A stretch of DNA of 64,000 nucleotides, taken from positions 62,001 through 126,000 of the forward strand of contig CAYROO010000005.1 of assembly GCA_964425915.1 (NCBI GenBank), given 5' to 3'. Each line of letters opens with the position of its first letter. Position 1 is the first letter of the stretch. The translations under genes and the position numbers were made by a program. Origin of the DNA: Polycyclovorans sp964425915. Its GTDB lineage: Bacteria; Pseudomonadota; Gammaproteobacteria; Nevskiales; Nevskiaceae. The notes beneath the pieces were generated by a model. The model was not told the origin of the DNA. It worked only from the letters and a program-made list of their open reading frames with translations, and did not search any database. Of the stretch, positions 1 through 7,834 are shown in pieces.

Positions 1-6
1 CAGGAC

Positions 7-1830
7 GTGCGGCTGCACCACGCCCTCAAGCAGTACTTTGGTTTCGATGCCTTCCGCCCCGGGCAGCAGGGCGTGGTGCGCGATGCGCTCGACGGGCGCG
101 ACGTCTTGGCGATCATGCCCACCGGCGGCGGCAAGTCGCTGTGCTTCCAGTTGCCGGCCTTGCTCAACCCCGGGCTGACCCTGGTGGTGTCGCCACTGAT
201 CGCCCTGATGCAGGACCAGGTGCGCCAGTTGCGCGCCAATGGCATCGCGGCCGACCTGCTCAACTCGGCGCAGGATGCGGCGGCCGGCGCCGATGTTCAG
301 CGTCAGTTGGCCCAGGGGGCGCTGAAGCTGCTCTATGTGGCGCCGGAGCGCTTGTTGATGGAGGGCTTCATCGACCGCCTGGCTGCGCAGTCCTCGTTGT
401 CGATGATCGTGGTCGACGAAGCCCACTGCGTCTCCGAATGGGGGCATGACTTCCGCCCCGAATACCGGCAACTGCACCGCGTGCGCGAGCGGCTTCCAGA
501 GGTGCCGGTGCTGGCCTTTACTGCCACCGCCACGCCGCGGGTGCGTGAGGACATCCTGGCCCAGTTGCGCCTGCGCGAGGCGGCCGTGCATCTGGCCAGC
601 TTCAACCGGCCCAACCTGTTCTACGCCGTCGAAGAGAAAACCCGCGAGGCCTACGCGCGCGTCCGAGACCAGGCACGCCGCGGCGGCAGCGGTATCGTCT
701 ATTGCAGTTCGCGCCGACGGGTCGACGAGCTGGCGGCAAAACTCGCGGAGGACGGCATCGATGCCCTCCCATATCACGCCGGTTTGGGCGCCGAGGCGCG
801 GCGCGACCATCAGGACCGGTTCATCGGTGATGCCGCCCAGGTGATGGTCGCCACGGTCGCCTTCGGCATGGGCATCAACAAGCCCGACGTGCGGTGGGTG
901 ATCCACTACGACCTACCGAAGACGCTGGAAGCCTACTACCAGGAAGCGGGCCGCGCCGGTCGCGATGGTGAGCCGGGTGAATGCACCCTGCTGTTCAGTC
1001 CCGGCGATATTCACAGCGCCGAACAGATGATTCGCAACAAGGTGCATCCGGCCACCGGCGAGCCGTTGGAGGAGGAGCAACGTGTGGCACGCCAGCAGCT
1101 GCGGGAGGTGATTGATTACGCCGAATCCGCGGTCTGCCGGCGCGCCGTCCAGCTTCGCTACTTTGGCGAAACCTTCGAGCCGCCCTGCGGGCAATGCGAC
1201 AACTGTGTGTCGCCCCGTCCGGTGACCGACTGCACCGTGGCCGCCCAGCAGCTGCTGTCCGCAGTGGCGCGCCTGGCGCAGCGCGGCGAGCGCTTCGGCA
1301 GCACCTATGTCATCGACATCCTGCGCGGCGCCCGCACTGAAAAGCTGCTGGCCAATGGACACGACCAGCTGAGTGTCTACGGCCTCGGCAAGGCCCAGCC
1401 CGTAGCATGGTGGCGCCAGATCGTACGTGCCCTGCTGCACCATGGGTTGCTGGCCGAAAGCACCGATGGCTTCCCGGTCTTGCGGCTCATGGCAGAGGCC
1501 CGTGCCGTGATGCGCGGCGAGCGGGCAGTCGAGATTGCGCTGCGCCCGGTGAAGCCGCCCAAGGCGCCCCGGGTGTCGCATAGCGCGGTGCTGGCGGAAG
1601 GCCCGGATGCGGTCCTGTTCGACAGCCTGCGGCAGCTGCGGCTGCAACTGGCGCGCGATCAGGGGGTACCGCCCTACGTGGTCTTCAATGACGCCAGCTT
1701 GCATGCGATGGCGGTGGCGCGGCCGACCACCCTGACAGCCTTTGCGACCATGCCGGGCGTGGGTCAGCGCAAGCTCGAAGCCTACGGCGAGGCCTTCACC
1801 GCCGCGATCCGCGCATTCGGCCAAACCTGA
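7..1830 (+). CDS. recQ: ATP-dependent DNA helicase RecQ
   Basis: This is a RecQ-family SF2 helicase, a 3'-5' DNA unwinding enzyme of RecF-pathway recombination and fork repair. The 607-residue product shows Walker A (TGGGKS, residues 39-44), a DEAH box (137-140) followed by the RecQ-specific loop HCVSEWGHDFRPEYR, the C-lobe motifs AFGMGINKPDVR and QEAGRAGRDG, a four-cysteine zinc module (CRRAV...CGQCDNC, about 376-400) and a C-terminal HRDC domain (about 525-605). Length and domain order are those of full-length RecQ. GTG at 7 gives a normal N-terminus, but the frame is open to base 1, so a start left of the window cannot be excluded. It is followed by an independently promoted phasin gene and has no obvious operon partner here. 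Confidence 0.95.
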   Translation: MRLHHALKQYFGFDAFRPGQQGVVRDALDGRDVLAIMPTGGGKSLCFQLPALLNPGLTLVVSPLIALMQDQVRQLRANGIAADLLNSAQDAAAGADVQRQLAQGALKLLYVAPERLLMEGFIDRLAAQSSLSMIVVDEAHCVSEWGHDFRPEYRQLHRVRERLPEVPVLAFTATATPRVREDILAQLRLREAAVHLASFNRPNLFYAVEEKTREAYARVRDQARRGGSGIVYCSSRRRVDELAAKLAEDGIDALPYHAGLGAEARRDHQDRFIGDAAQVMVATVAFGMGINKPDVRWVIHYDLPKTLEAYYQEAGRAGRDGEPGECTLLFSPGDIHSAEQMIRNKVHPATGEPLEEEQRVARQQLREVIDYAESAVCRRAVQLRYFGETFEPPCGQCDNCVSPRPVTDCTVAAQQLLSAVARLAQRGERFGSTYVIDILRGARTEKLLANGHDQLSVYGLGKAQPVAWWRQIVRALLHHGLLAESTDGFPVLRLMAEARAVMRGERAVEIALRPVKPPKAPRVSHSAVLAEGPDAVLFDSLRQLRLQLARDQGVPPYVVFNDASLHAMAVARPTTLTAFATMPGVGQRKLEAYGEAFTAAIRAFGQT

Positions 1831-1851
1831 CCGCCCGTTCAGTTAAAGTGG

Positions 1852-1880
1852 TTGACAATGTTGCACCGCACCATTAGTGT
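1852..1880 (+). promoter_or_regulatory. candidate sigma-70 promoter of the phasin gene
   Basis: A consensus -35 hexamer TTGACA (1852-1857) is followed after exactly 17 bases by TAGTGT (1875-1880), a weak match to the -10 consensus (3 of 6). It lies 22 bases past the recQ stop and about 95 bases before the phasin start, which leaves a long 5' untranslated region. The -35 match is strong and the -10 match weak, so an activator may be needed. Confidence 0.5.
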
Positions 1881-1974
1881 TCGTTCATCGATTGCTGCAG
1901 TGCACAACGCGGCGGCGGTCGACAGGAAACTGCTTCCAACCTTTCTTGTTTTGAACTGCCAGGAGTTTTGTCAA

Positions 1975-2463
1975 ATGAACGTTGAATCCATCGTCAGCGA
2001 TGTGAAGGGTCGTGTGGAACCGATCGTGGCCAAGGGCCAGGACGTGGTGTTCTATAGCTTTGAAGTGCTGAAGTCGGCCAACACCATCGTGGTCGACGGT
2101 GTTACTGCTGTGTACCGCCTCAACCTCGCCGCCGGCAAGGATCTGGTTGGTTTCGCCCAGTCCAGCTTCGAGAAGGCCAAGGCGGACGGCATCAAGGCGG
2201 TCGCCGCCAATCCGGTGGCCTACCTGCCGGAAGGCAAGGACGCCCTGTTCGGCGCCCTCAGCCAGACCCGCGAAACGGTCATCAAGACTGGCGACGAGCT
2301 GGTGAAGACCTTCAAGAGCGGTCTGAACACCATCACCGCCAAGCTCAACGGCGAAACCGTCGAAGCCAAGGTGAAGGCCACCGCCACCAAGGCCAAGGCC
2401 ACCGTCAAGAAGACCACCACCAAGGCCAAGGCCACTGCCCGCAAGGCGGCTGCTAAGGTCTGA
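1975..2463 (+). CDS. phasin family protein with histone-H1-like C-terminal tail
   Basis: A 162-residue phasin-type protein; phasins coat polyhydroxyalkanoate granules or act as amphipathic helical chaperones in the cytoplasm. Residues 1 to about 125 form the helical phasin body, with segments such as VAKGQDVVFYSFEVLKSAN and PEGKDALFGALSQTRETV. Residues from about 126 to the end are a Lys/Ala/Thr-rich tail (KATATKAKATVKKTTTKAKA...), the type that in PhaF-like phasins binds DNA and links granules to the nucleoid. The start is set at ATG 1975 because AGGAG sits at 1961-1965; an in-frame GTG-type start at 1852 would fall on the -35 box. It has its own promoter and terminator. No PHA synthase is in the window, so the granule role is inferred. 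Confidence 0.85.
   Translation: MNVESIVSDVKGRVEPIVAKGQDVVFYSFEVLKSANTIVVDGVTAVYRLNLAAGKDLVGFAQSSFEKAKADGIKAVAANPVAYLPEGKDALFGALSQTRETVIKTGDELVKTFKSGLNTITAKLNGETVEAKVKATATKAKATVKKTTTKAKATARKAAAKV
2385..2435 (+). repeat. in-frame direct repeat coding the phasin tail
   Basis: An 18-base unit (CACCAAGGCCAAGGCCAC) occurs at 2385-2402 and again at 2418-2435, a period of 33 bases or 11 codons. It encodes the repeated T-K-A-K-A-T segment of the basic tail. Such repeats allow the tail to lengthen or shorten by slippage or recombination. Confidence 0.75.
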
Positions 2464-2501
2464 GCCGGCTGCCAGCGACCCGTTTGCGGTCGCTGAAAGC
2501 G

Positions 2502-2537
2502 AAAAGGGCGCAACGCTTCGGCGGTGCGCCCTTTTTT
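2502..2537 (+). terminator. rho-independent terminator after the phasin gene
   Basis: An 11-bp stem (AAAAGGGCGCA at 2502-2512 with TGCGCCCTTTT at 2525-2535) encloses a second 3-bp stem closed by a UUCG tetraloop (CGC-TTCG-GCG, 2514-2523) and ends in a T run to 2537. The A run on the left side means it could also serve the convergent gene that ends at 2570. Confidence 0.9.
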
Positions 2538-2569
2538 GTTGATCGCCGCTTGGGCCGACAGCGACCCAA

Positions 2570-2893
2570 TCAGGTGCTGTCGGCCTTCTTGCGCCGACGG
2601 GAGCGAGGTGTATTGGTCGCGTTGGCCCGCTTGCCGCGAGCCGCCGCAGGTGCCGGGTCGGCATCCGGTGTATCCGCAATCACCACCTTGCTGATGATCT
2701 TTTTCCAGGCCGGTGTTTTGCGCAGCGTATCGAGGTTCTGACGGACGAACTCGCTGGCATCGAACTCGCTGGCGGCGCCGACCTTGCCGCGCAGAAACTC
2801 GATGATGTCGTCCTGCAGGCCGCCGATGTCCGGCAGGCCGAGAAAGCGCCGCAGTTCCTCCGGCGTCACATGCACTTCAACCTTGATCTCCAC
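2570..2893 (-). CDS. conserved hypothetical protein, DUF6489-like
   Basis: A 107-residue protein of unknown function. The N-terminal 30 residues (MEIKVEVHVTPEELRRFLGL) resemble the small proteobacterial DUF6489 family, recognised by eye and not by search. The middle is predicted helical (DDIIEFLRGKV, ASEFVRQNLDTLRKT) with a short hydrophobic segment (WKKIISKVVIAD). The last 30 residues are basic and Ala/Pro/Arg-rich and look disordered. It converges on the phasin gene across the shared terminator. The pairing with a phasin that also has a basic tail hints at a granule- or nucleoid-associated role, but that is only inference. A GTG or ATG further upstream is not better supported. Confidence 0.6.
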   Translation of the reverse strand: MEIKVEVHVTPEELRRFLGLPDIGGLQDDIIEFLRGKVGAASEFDASEFVRQNLDTLRKTPAWKKIISKVVIADTPDADPAPAAARGKRANATNTPRSRRRKKADST

Positions 2894-2943
2894 CGTGGGT
2901 GCTCCGCTGCTCTGATGGCCCGGTTATACCACTCCGGCCGGGT

Positions 2944-3855
2944 TCAGCGGGTCAGCAGCCGCTCGGCTTCCCGGTACTTCTCGGCGGTGTGGGCGGCGAC
3001 CTCGTCCGGGAGCCAGGGGCCTGGGGCGGTCTTGTCCCAGTCCAGCGTCTCCAGGTAGTCCCGCACGAACTGCTTGTCGAAGCTCGGCGGGCTAATGCCG
3101 GGCGCCCAGGTTTCGGCGGGCCAGAAGCGGCTTGAATCCGGCGTCAGCACTTCATCGATCAGGTGCAGTCGGCCCTCGTCATCCAGGCCGAACTCGAACT
3201 TGGTGTCGGCAATGATGATGCCGCGCTTGCGGGCGTATTCGGCGGCCTCCCGATACAGCGTCAAAGTGGTGTCCCGCAGCTGCTCGGCGAGCGGCTGGCC
3301 GAGCCGCGCCACCACATCCTCGAAGCGGATGTTCTCGTCGTGCTGTCCCACCTCGGCCTTGTCCGCCGGGGTGAAGATGGGCTCCGGCAGTCGGTCGGCC
3401 AGGCGCAGGCCGGCGGGCAGGGTGATACCGCACACCTGTCCGCTGGCCTGATAGTCCTTCCATCCGGAGCCGATCAAATAGCCGCGCGCCACACACTCAA
3501 CCGGCAGCGCCTTGAGCTTTTTCACCACCGCGGCGCGCCCTGCCACCTGGCTGCGTTCTTCCGGGGTCAGCCAGTCGCGCAGGTCAATCTCGGGGGCGGC
3601 GTGGTTGGGCAGGCGGTCGGCGAATCGGTCCATCCAGAACTGCGTGACCCGGGTCAGCACGCCACCCTTACCGGGGATGGGGCGGGGCAACACCACATCG
3701 AAGGCGGACAGCCGGTCGGTGGTGACGATCAGCATGTGCTGGTCGCCAATGGCGAAGATGTCACGCACCTTGCCGCGGTGGAGGCGCGGCAGGCTGCTGA
3801 TCTGGGCTTCGAACAGAGGGGCTTCGGGGGTGACGTCGGTGAGCGAAACGCTCAT
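2944..3855 (-). CDS. purC: phosphoribosylaminoimidazole-succinocarboxamide synthase (SAICAR synthetase)
   Basis: This enzyme joins aspartate to CAIR with ATP in step 8 of de novo purine synthesis in the cytosol. The 303-residue protein has the family hallmarks HRGKVRDIFAIGDQHMLIVTTDRLSAFDV near the N-terminus (two segments), VECVARGYLIGSGWKDY, IIADTKFEFG and LIDEVLTPDSSRFWP. The length fits the longer ~300-residue form, like the xanthomonad and yeast enzymes, not the ~240-residue E. coli form. ATG at 3855 is preferred over the TTG at 3876 because it begins MSVSLTDV in family style and the extra seven residues are not conserved. It is transcribed divergently from rpe. Confidence 0.96.
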   Translation of the reverse strand: MSVSLTDVTPEAPLFEAQISSLPRLHRGKVRDIFAIGDQHMLIVTTDRLSAFDVVLPRPIPGKGGVLTRVTQFWMDRFADRLPNHAAPEIDLRDWLTPEERSQVAGRAAVVKKLKALPVECVARGYLIGSGWKDYQASGQVCGITLPAGLRLADRLPEPIFTPADKAEVGQHDENIRFEDVVARLGQPLAEQLRDTTLTLYREAAEYARKRGIIIADTKFEFGLDDEGRLHLIDEVLTPDSSRFWPAETWAPGISPPSFDKQFVRDYLETLDWDKTAPGPWLPDEVAAHTAEKYREAERLLTR

Positions 3856-3899
3856 GGCACATCTCAACGGTGACAACGAAGCGGCGCATTGTGGGCATG

Positions 3900-3925
3900 G
3901 CCCTGGCGGGCGTCAAAGCCAGGGC
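3900..3925. repeat. inverted repeat between purC and rpe
   Basis: Perfect 8-base arms GCCCTGGC (3900-3907) and GCCAGGGC (3918-3925) flank a 10-base loop in the divergent purC/rpe spacer. No T run follows, so it is more likely an operator or mRNA hairpin in the rpe leader than a terminator. It does not resemble the E. coli PurR site. Confidence 0.45.
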
Positions 3926-3972
3926 TCTGGCATCATGCCGCCCCATCTGAATTTCGTGCCCCGAGACCTGTC

Positions 3973-4650
3973 ATGGCCCGTCAAGCGCCCGTCATTGCGC
4001 CCAGCATTCTGTCCGCCGACCTCGCCCGCCTGGGCGACGACGTACAGGCCGTTCTCGACGCCGGCGCCGACTGGGTGCACTTCGACGTGATGGACAACCA
4101 TTACGTCCCGAACCTCACCTTCGGGCCGGACATCTGCAAGGCGCTCCGCAAGTACGGGATCCACGCGCCCATCGACGTCCACCTGATGGTAGAGCCGGTG
4201 GACGCCCTGGCCCAGGCCTTCGCCGAGGCCGGTGCCAGCATGATCACCTTCCATCCGGAGGCCACCCGCCACATCGACCGCAGCCTGCAGGCCATCCGTG
4301 CCGCCGGCTGCCAGAGTGGCCTGGTGTTCAATCCGGCGACGCCGCTGGACCTGCTGCGTCATGTGATGGACAAGGTGGATATGGTGCTGCTGATGAGCGT
4401 CAACCCCGGTTTCGGCGGTCAGAGTTTCATCCCCGGCACCCTCGACAAACTGCGCGAAGCTCGCGCCCTGATCGATGCCAGCGGCCGTGACATCCGGCTG
4501 GAGATCGACGGCGGCGTCAAGGTCGACAATATCGCCGAGATCACCGCGGCCGGCGCCGACACTTTCGTCGCCGGTTCCGCCATCTTCGGCAAGCCCGACT
4601 ACGCCGGCATCATCGCCGCCATGCGGGCGCAGATTGCTACTGCCGGCTGA
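3973..4650 (+). CDS. rpe: ribulose-phosphate 3-epimerase
   Basis: It interconverts ribulose-5-phosphate and xylulose-5-phosphate in the pentose phosphate pathway. The 225-residue TIM-barrel protein has APSILSADLARLGDD at the N-terminus, the metal-site segment VHFDVMDNHYVPNLTFGP, the HLMV strand, LLMSVNPGFGGQSFIP and the phosphate-binding EIDGGV and FVAGSAIFG motifs. ATG at 3973 starts MARQAPVIAPSIL, matching the family; upstream in-frame codons to 3889 would add 28 unconserved residues. In many gammaproteobacteria rpe lies upstream of gph and trpE; here gph is missing and a small coiled-coil gene separates rpe from trpE. Confidence 0.97.
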   Translation: MARQAPVIAPSILSADLARLGDDVQAVLDAGADWVHFDVMDNHYVPNLTFGPDICKALRKYGIHAPIDVHLMVEPVDALAQAFAEAGASMITFHPEATRHIDRSLQAIRAAGCQSGLVFNPATPLDLLRHVMDKVDMVLLMSVNPGFGGQSFIPGTLDKLREARALIDASGRDIRLEIDGGVKVDNIAEITAAGADTFVAGSAIFGKPDYAGIIAAMRAQIATAG

Positions 4651-4681
4651 CTTTTTTGCCCCGAAACGGCATCATCCTGGC

Positions 4682-4897
4682 ATGACCACGGAAAACCTCA
4701 TCCTTGAGCATCTGCGCCACATCCGCACCGGGATGGACGGTGTGCGTGAGGACGTGCGCGAGTTGCGGGCGCGGGTTGCCCATCTCGAAGAGCAGGGCGC
4801 GCATCTGCTGGCACAGTACGCCACGCTGTCGTCGCGAATGGATCGGGTTCAGGAGTCTGTCGGTCGTATCGAGCAGCGCCTCGATCTCGTGAACTAG
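4682..4897 (+). CDS. small coiled-coil protein between rpe and trpE
   Basis: A 71-residue protein with no recognised catalytic motif. Heptad-like spacing of hydrophobic residues over nearly the whole length (ENLILEHLRHIRTGMDGV, ELRARVAHLEEQ, SSRMDRVQESVGRIEQRLDL) predicts a long parallel or antiparallel coiled coil. It starts 31 bases after the rpe stop, and its TAG stop overlaps the GTG start of trpE by one base (TAGTG), so trpE translation is probably coupled to it. Similar short proteins starting MTTENLILEHLR are familiar as uncharacterised proteobacterial proteins. The function is unknown; an oligomerising or adaptor role is only a guess. Confidence 0.75.
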   Translation: MTTENLILEHLRHIRTGMDGVREDVRELRARVAHLEEQGAHLLAQYATLSSRMDRVQESVGRIEQRLDLVN

Positions 4898-6330
4898 TGT
4901 CGTCCCGTCGCATCACCCTCACCCGCGAACTGCCCGGCGATCTTGAAACGCCGGTGAGCGCCTACCTGAAGCTGGGCAACCAGCCGTACAGCTACCTGCT
5001 GGAGTCCATGCAGGGTGGCGAGCGCTGGGGGCGGTATTCCTTTATCGGGCTGCCGTGTCGCGAGGTCATCCGCGTCCATGGTCAGACCGTCACCGTGCAG
5101 GTGGACGGCACCGAGACCGAGCGTTTCGACACCCCGGACCCCATCGCCTGGGTGCGCACCCGCATCGGCGATACCACCGTGGTGCCGGCCGCCGGGCTGC
5201 CGCGCTTCGCCGGCGGCTGGGTAGGCTATTTCGGCTATGACTGTGTGCGTTACTTCGAGCCGCGGCTGGCCGGCGTGCAAAAGCCGGACCCCATCGGCAC
5301 GCCCGACATCCTGCTGATGAAGGCCGATGAGCTGGTGGTGTTCGACAACCAGCGCGGCACCCTGACCCTGGTGGCGCATGCCCGCGAGGGGGACGAGGCC
5401 GATCGCCTGCGCGCCGCCGACCGCCTCGATGCCATGGAAGCGGCGCTGGCGCAGCCGGTGACGGTGGCGCCGGTGACGCCGCAGCCCGCGCCCGAATTCG
5501 TGTCGGGTATGAGCGCCGACCAGTACCGCGCCGCTGTCCGCAAGGTGCAGGACTACATCGCCGCAGGCGACTGCATGCAGGTGGTGCCGGCGCAGCGCAT
5601 GAGTGCGCCCTTCACCGCGCCGCCGGTGTCGCTGTATCGCGCCATCCGCCGGCTCAACCCCTCGCCCTACCTGTTCTGCATGCACCTGGATGACCACCAC
5701 GTGGTGGGCTCCAGCCCGGAGATTCTGGTGCGGGTGGAGGACGGCGAGGCCACCGTGCGGCCGATCGCCGGCACCCGCAAACGCGGCGCCACCGAGGCCG
5801 AGGATGCGCGTCTGGCCGCAGAGCTTTTGGCCGACCCCAAAGAGCTGGCCGAACACCTGATGTTGATTGACCTGGGCCGCAACGATATCGGCCGCGTGGC
5901 ACAGACCGGCAAGGTGCGTCTCACCGAAAAAATGGTGATCGAGCGCTACAGCCATGTCATGCACATTGTCAGCAACGTCGAGGGCAGCCTGAAACCCGGC
6001 ATGACCGCGCTGGACGCGCTGGCCGCCACCTTCCCCACCGGTACGCTGTCCGGGGCGCCCAAGGTGCGGGCCATGGAAATCATCGACGAGCTGGAGCCGG
6101 TGAAGCGCGGCATCTATGGCGGCGCCGTTGGCTACATCGGCTGGGACGGCCATATGGACATGGCCATTGCCATCCGCACCGCCGTCATCAAGGACGGCCA
6201 GGTGCATGTGCAGGCTGGCGCCGGCGTGGTGGCCGACTCCGACCCCGAAACCGAATGGCAGGAAACCCTGAGCAAGGCGCGCGCCATGACCACCGCCGCT
6301 GCCCAGGCCATGGCAGGACACTGGACATGA
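4897..6330 (+). CDS. trpE: anthranilate synthase component I
   Basis: The large subunit converts chorismate to anthranilate using ammonia delivered by the TrpG glutaminase. The 477-residue protein has the N-terminal regulatory lobe with the LLES motif (SYLLESMQGGERWGRYSFIG) that in this family binds tryptophan for feedback inhibition. The chorismate-binding domain follows with GDCMQVVPAQRMS, SSPEILVRVEDG, IAGTRKRG, LIDLGRNDIGRVA, FPTGTLSGAPKVRAMEIID and the terminal GAGVVADSDPETEWQE. It starts at GTG 4897 overlapping the preceding stop and overlaps the next gene (ATGA at 6327-6330). No leader peptide or attenuator was seen upstream. Its partner genes trpGDC are 54 kb away. Confidence 0.97.
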   Translation: MSSRRITLTRELPGDLETPVSAYLKLGNQPYSYLLESMQGGERWGRYSFIGLPCREVIRVHGQTVTVQVDGTETERFDTPDPIAWVRTRIGDTTVVPAAGLPRFAGGWVGYFGYDCVRYFEPRLAGVQKPDPIGTPDILLMKADELVVFDNQRGTLTLVAHAREGDEADRLRAADRLDAMEAALAQPVTVAPVTPQPAPEFVSGMSADQYRAAVRKVQDYIAAGDCMQVVPAQRMSAPFTAPPVSLYRAIRRLNPSPYLFCMHLDDHHVVGSSPEILVRVEDGEATVRPIAGTRKRGATEAEDARLAAELLADPKELAEHLMLIDLGRNDIGRVAQTGKVRLTEKMVIERYSHVMHIVSNVEGSLKPGMTALDALAATFPTGTLSGAPKVRAMEIIDELEPVKRGIYGGAVGYIGWDGHMDMAIAIRTAVIKDGQVHVQAGAGVVADSDPETEWQETLSKARAMTTAAAQAMAGHWT

Positions 6331-7202
6331 TCGAGACGCTGCAACAGGGCCTGGCCACGCTCAACGCGATCGGCCTGGAAAAAGTGTTTCTGCTGCTGAT
6401 GGCCCCGGTGTTCGCTGTCTTCATGGCCTGGGAAGCCTGGCACCTGCATCGGCGCCGCGCGCAGACCTACAGCGTCGAACAGGTGGGCACCAATGTGCTG
6501 CTCGCCACCAGTCACGCCGTTGCCGACGGCATCGCCTGGCTGCTGGTGATCGGGCTGTTCTATGCCCTGTACCAGGTCCGCGTGTTCGACATTCCCTTCA
6601 CCTGGTGGAGCCTGTTGCTGCTGCTGGTGCTGCAGGATTTTTTCTACTACTGGTTTCACCGCGCCAGCCACCGTATCCGCTGGATGTGGGCCAGCCACGT
6701 CACGCATCACTCGTCGGAGACGATGAACCTTGCTACCGCGCTGCGGCAGAGCATCACCTATCCGATCTCCGGGATGTGGGTGTTCTGGCTGCCGCTGGCC
6801 TGGATCGGGTTCAAACCGGAAACGGTGATTCTCGCAGTGGCGATCAGCCTCGGCTACCAGTTCTTCGTGCACACCGAGAGCGTGAAGAAGATGCCGCGCT
6901 GGTTCGAGGCGGTGTTCAACACGCCCTCGCACCACCGTGTTCACCATGCCCGCAACCCGCAGTACATCGACCGCAACTACGCCGGCGTCCTGATCATCTG
7001 GGACAAGCTATTCGGCAGCTTCGTGCCGGAAGAGGCGCCCTGCGAATATGGCATCGTGCGCCAGATCCATACCCGCAACCCCTTCGTGATGATGTTCCAC
7101 GAATGGCGCGACATGTTCCGCGACGTCGCCCGCCCCGGACCCCTATGGCTGCGCCTGAAGCACCTTTGGGCGCCGCCCGAATGGGAACGCGAGCAGCCTT
7201 GA
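6327..7202 (+). CDS. sterol desaturase / fatty acid hydroxylase superfamily membrane protein
   Basis: A 291-residue integral membrane di-iron enzyme candidate. The histidine-box pattern of the superfamily is present: HRASH (in FFYYWFHRASHRIR), HVTHHSSE, and HTES followed by HHRVHH. Four to five hydrophobic segments surround these boxes (about residues 15-32, 48-75, 86-108, 148-180). Members hydroxylate or desaturate lipids such as sterols, fatty acids, carotenoids or alkylglycerols; the substrate cannot be read from sequence. ATG at 6327 overlaps the trpE stop by four bases, so it is co-translated with trpE although it has no known place in tryptophan synthesis. Confidence 0.85.
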   Translation: MIETLQQGLATLNAIGLEKVFLLLMAPVFAVFMAWEAWHLHRRRAQTYSVEQVGTNVLLATSHAVADGIAWLLVIGLFYALYQVRVFDIPFTWWSLLLLLVLQDFFYYWFHRASHRIRWMWASHVTHHSSETMNLATALRQSITYPISGMWVFWLPLAWIGFKPETVILAVAISLGYQFFVHTESVKKMPRWFEAVFNTPSHHRVHHARNPQYIDRNYAGVLIIWDKLFGSFVPEEAPCEYGIVRQIHTRNPFVMMFHEWRDMFRDVARPGPLWLRLKHLWAPPEWEREQP

Positions 7203-7267
7203 GAGGTCTCAGTGGCAGCGTCGCCTTTTCACTCGGCCCTCACCACGCACCACTCAGCACTGTTTTC

Positions 7268-7831
7268 ATGGCCCTGACCCCCTCCACCATGCTGCCGCTG
7301 GGTACTGTCGCCCCCGACTTCGCATTGCCGGAGCCGCTGACCGGCGAGACGCGGCGTTTGCAGGATCTCACCGGGCCGGTTGGCACCGTCGTGATGTTCA
7401 TCTGCAACCACTGCCCGTACGTGAAACACGTGAATCCCGAGTTGGTGCGGCTGGCCCAGGATTACGGCCGACAGGGCCTGGGCTTTGTGGCGATCTCCGC
7501 TAACGATGCGGATCACTATCCGGACGATGCACCCGCGCGCATGGCGGAGGTCGCCCGCCAGCTGGCGTATCCCTTTCCTTATCTTTACGACGAGACGCAG
7601 GATGTCGCGCGCGCCTACCAGGCCGCCTGCACGCCGGACTTCTTCCTGTTCGACGCCGACCGCCGCTGTGTGTACCGCGGTCGGCTCGATGCCGCCACAC
7701 CCGGCAATGGCTTGCCCCTGGACGGCGCGGATCTGCGCGCCGCGCTGGATGCCCTGCTGGCGGGCGCCGCGCCCCCACTTGAGCAGCATCCCAGCGTGGG
7801 CTGCAACATCAAGTGGAAGGCAGCGCGCTGA
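7268..7831 (+). CDS. thioredoxin-like redoxin (AhpC/TSA-type fold)
   Basis: A 187-residue cytosolic redoxin. After a peroxiredoxin-like start (LGTVAPDFALPEPLTGE) comes a CxxC motif, CNHCPYVKH (about residues 44-52), then DETQDVARAYQAACTPDFFLFD and the conserved C-terminal PSVGCNIKWK. This arrangement is that of a widespread thioredoxin-family subgroup often annotated as redoxin or alkyl hydroperoxide reductase-like; it probably performs thiol-disulfide exchange. No signal peptide is seen. ATG 7268 is the only start giving the normal N-terminus. The 3' end lies four bases from the convergent isomerase gene. Confidence 0.85.
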   Translation: MALTPSTMLPLGTVAPDFALPEPLTGETRRLQDLTGPVGTVVMFICNHCPYVKHVNPELVRLAQDYGRQGLGFVAISANDADHYPDDAPARMAEVARQLAYPFPYLYDETQDVARAYQAACTPDFFLFDADRRCVYRGRLDAATPGNGLPLDGADLRAALDALLAGAAPPLEQHPSVGCNIKWKAAR

Positions 7832-7834
7832 TGA

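Noticed and set aside
4894..6321. 475-codon open frame on the minus strand opposite trpE
   Set aside because: It is His/Gly-rich, has no family resemblance and mirrors trpE codon by codon; long antisense frames are expected in high-GC DNA.
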